In this document: positions 62,071 to 64,000 of the stretch, piece by piece
Layout of the letters: every line of letters begins with the position of its first letter
How positions within the stretch are numbered: the first letter of the stretch is position 1
NCBI GenBank assembly: GCA_964019165.1
Contig: OZ025270.1
Span: 5,191,644-5,255,643, forward strand
Source of the DNA: Mastigias papua
Taxonomy: Eukaryota > Cnidaria > Scyphozoa > Rhizostomeae > Mastigiidae
Length of the DNA: 64,000 bases
Direction: 5' to 3'
Position numbers and translations under genes: made by a program
The notes under the pieces: model-generated
What the model was told of the DNA's origin: nothing
The model's input: the letters and a program-made list of their open reading frames with translations, nothing else
Databases searched by the model: none

Positions 62071-64000
62071 GTTTTACAAGGGAGGGGCCGAGCCAGGGGG
62101 ATTGGTAGGAAGCTGTGGCCACTTCAAATTTTATAGCAAATGTATTTTAGCACCAGGGTTAGCACCATCTGTATTCCTGCAATTTTACCTGTCCAATCGA
62201 GCCCTCCATCAAAAATGCTGCTCTACGGGGCCCCTGTTGCAACTATGTGTTAATACGATCAAAGAACACGGACCGTTGCATGCCCCTATAAGAATTACAA
62301 AGAGAAAGCTTGAAGAAGCAGGAGGAAGAGTAGAAGCACTCGTTTTTGGGGCGTGAAAGGTAGGTATACTTGCATTTTCACAAGCTGTATACTCTCGTTT
62401 CACAGGAATTACTTACTCATATAACAATAGGTCTTGGGGCGATATGTTATAGCCAGTTCTGACTGTTTTGTAGAGATACATTTATTGGCTTCTTAACCTC
62501 CTTACATGTGTGAAAGTTGTAGGCTAAGAGGCTGCTAGGGAATTTTCTAACTGTTGCTTTAAATTATTATTACTTTATATATCGAAAATAAGCAAAATGT
62601 ACAATATAGGGACAGTGAGACCCCGCTGGTAGTGCAGCAGTAAAGTGAACGGAGGTCAACTGTTTCGCTGCACTTGCTCGTTGGAATTACATATGCGAGG
62701 GTACACATATACATATGGAACTACATGATAAGAAAAAGCTCCCATAAATTATTCAAGCCTACTGTGCAGTTTAGCCCTGAAGGTGTACAACAATCGTTGT
62801 CGTACTTTTATATCTACTCTAAAATTGCTTGTTGTACCTGCCATCTCTGACTACGGTATTCAACTCAGGCCTTATTGGGAAGCGACCGTTAACTATCACT
62901 AACTGTCAACAAGAGGTTGAAGTTCTATGCAGATGTGGACTCGCAGATATCGTAGCTTCATCTGTATTGCAAAGCACATACATTTACAAGGAAAATTATT
63001 TATAAATTTGACTAGATATAGCAATATACTGGATACTACCCAGTACTTTAGACATCAATTTCAATTTTCGGTAGAATTCGGCGGGAAAAAATTTTGACGT
63101 CAGCAAGTATCTGACGTAGGCCATCAGCTATCAGAAAGTCGATCAATTTCATTTCTGTGAGTTCCTTTTAGTGAACTATGTCGTGCTGTAACTGAAAATC
63201 CTGCAGACTACCTTTCTTACAAGTCGCTGGTTTTGCTTTAAAGGTTTGATACATATGTAGACTATAACAGGGGAGCAGACCTAATTAATTATAGCGCTTT
63301 AGTTCAACATTTGTACTCGGCCTCTATTCATCCTTTAATTGAGATTGTGTAGAAGTGCATGATCTAAGATATGCCCGTGGAGCATATCAAAAGATTAAAA
63401 ATCTAAAAGTCTACAGTTATATTTTGCTTTTTTGTCTGAATAAATTGCTATAGTGGAATTTGATGTTATGTTGTATTTCTGTTCTCATTGTCACCATGCA
63501 TTAGGCCAAGTATCTAGTTTGATTTGGTGGTTGATCAATTTAAAATGTTATCTGAGTTAGCTCATGTGGTCAATTTTTTTACAATTGAACTGAACATTTG
63601 TCCTGCTTTAATCATGGTCATGGAGAGCTAAGCTCGTTAAAATTGCCACTTCTGTGGTGTTATTACAAATCTCATTTATTTCTTCTAAACTTATTGTAGT
63701 CCAAATTAAACTTGATATTTCTGAATTTTATTCAGTTTTGATAACATTCATTTACGTATTAATTTGTTCACCTTCCTCTTAACATTTTAACAGTTCTTAC
63801 CTGTTTCGCCAATCTCAACGTTTTCACAGTTCTCAACATTTCCCAGTTCCTAGAAATGTTTACTTTTGCTTTAATAAATTATTTGACGGGTGTTTGTTGA
63901 CCACTGACTGTCATTATTAGAGCTCAACTAATGCCAAAATTCAAGTTCCAACTGTATTGATGACTTTTATTTTCACATACGTGCTTGAACTCATCCCAAA

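Larger units (their letters stand above)
59245..64000. other. Gene-free stretch to the right edge
   Basis: It contains three loosely similar segments around 60649, 61323 and 61897 (CATGCCATT followed by TTAG-TTCCATTG-like sequence) and a hairpin near 61203-61240 just before AAATAAATTG, possibly an old LINE 3' end. No coding frame is supported. Confidence 0.4.

Noticed and set aside
62069..62356. 95-codon plus-strand frame with an antisense partner
   Set aside because: No recognisable domain, and both strands are open by chance in a locally GC-richer patch.

Overview
The window looks like metazoan nuclear DNA. It is AT-rich and intron-bearing, with GT-AG splice sites, and is packed with eukaryotic transposable elements and (TA)n tracts. 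I see no bacterial operons, CRISPR arrays or rRNA. Two glycogenin genes, a PTB-domain gene, an actinoporin-like gene and the mix of Penelope-like, RTE-like, CR1/L2-like, pogo-like and foldback elements fit a marine invertebrate. A cnidarian or a sponge is plausible, but I cannot fix the phylum from this sequence.

Layout. 1-0.7 kb: one exon of an acidic protein on the minus strand, running off the left edge. 0.7-6.8 kb: no gene; MITE-like repeats and a diverged direct duplication. 6.8-23.4 kb: two tandem, same-strand (minus) multi-exon glycogenin genes. The lower one (6826-11057) has one C-terminal WE-G-ID motif of the kind that binds glycogen synthase. The upper one (16427-23405) has a long acidic tail and two such motifs. 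The first coding exon of each was not found. Their introns hold a TA-flanked DNA transposon and a cluster of inverted-repeat elements carrying hammerhead-ribozyme-like cores. 23.4-32.6 kb: repeats, a 1.2 kb terminal-inverted-repeat element and a second Penelope-tail palindrome. 32.6-33.2 kb: an intronless PTB-domain gene. 35.7-37.5 kb: a Penelope-like element (GIY-YIG end and hammerhead-like motif) interrupted by a decayed pogo-like transposon with a TA target duplication. 39.0-39.8 kb: an 870-bp foldback element with a 41-bp tandem repeat and a nested ribozyme-bearing element. 42.5-43.0 kb: a pogo-type MITE. 44.0-48.0 kb: an apparently intact RTE-like LINE with a 1008-aa ORF, lying between (TA)n tracts. 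49.7-56.3 kb: a large inverted duplication with one intact and one nonsense-bearing actinoporin-like gene; a LINE fragment has landed in one arm. 58.8-59.2 kb: a LINE tail. The rest to 64 kb has no gene I can support.

The strongest unexplained signal is a set of elements carrying hammerhead-ribozyme-like sequences. One type sits at Penelope-like tails (18.9, 31.3 and 35.8 kb). A second type sits in a foldback MITE family (17.4, 19.1/19.5, 39.4/39.5 kb, and a decayed copy at 42.1 kb) whose two arms encode mirror-image ribozymes. All assignments come from reading motifs by eye; no folding or database search was run.
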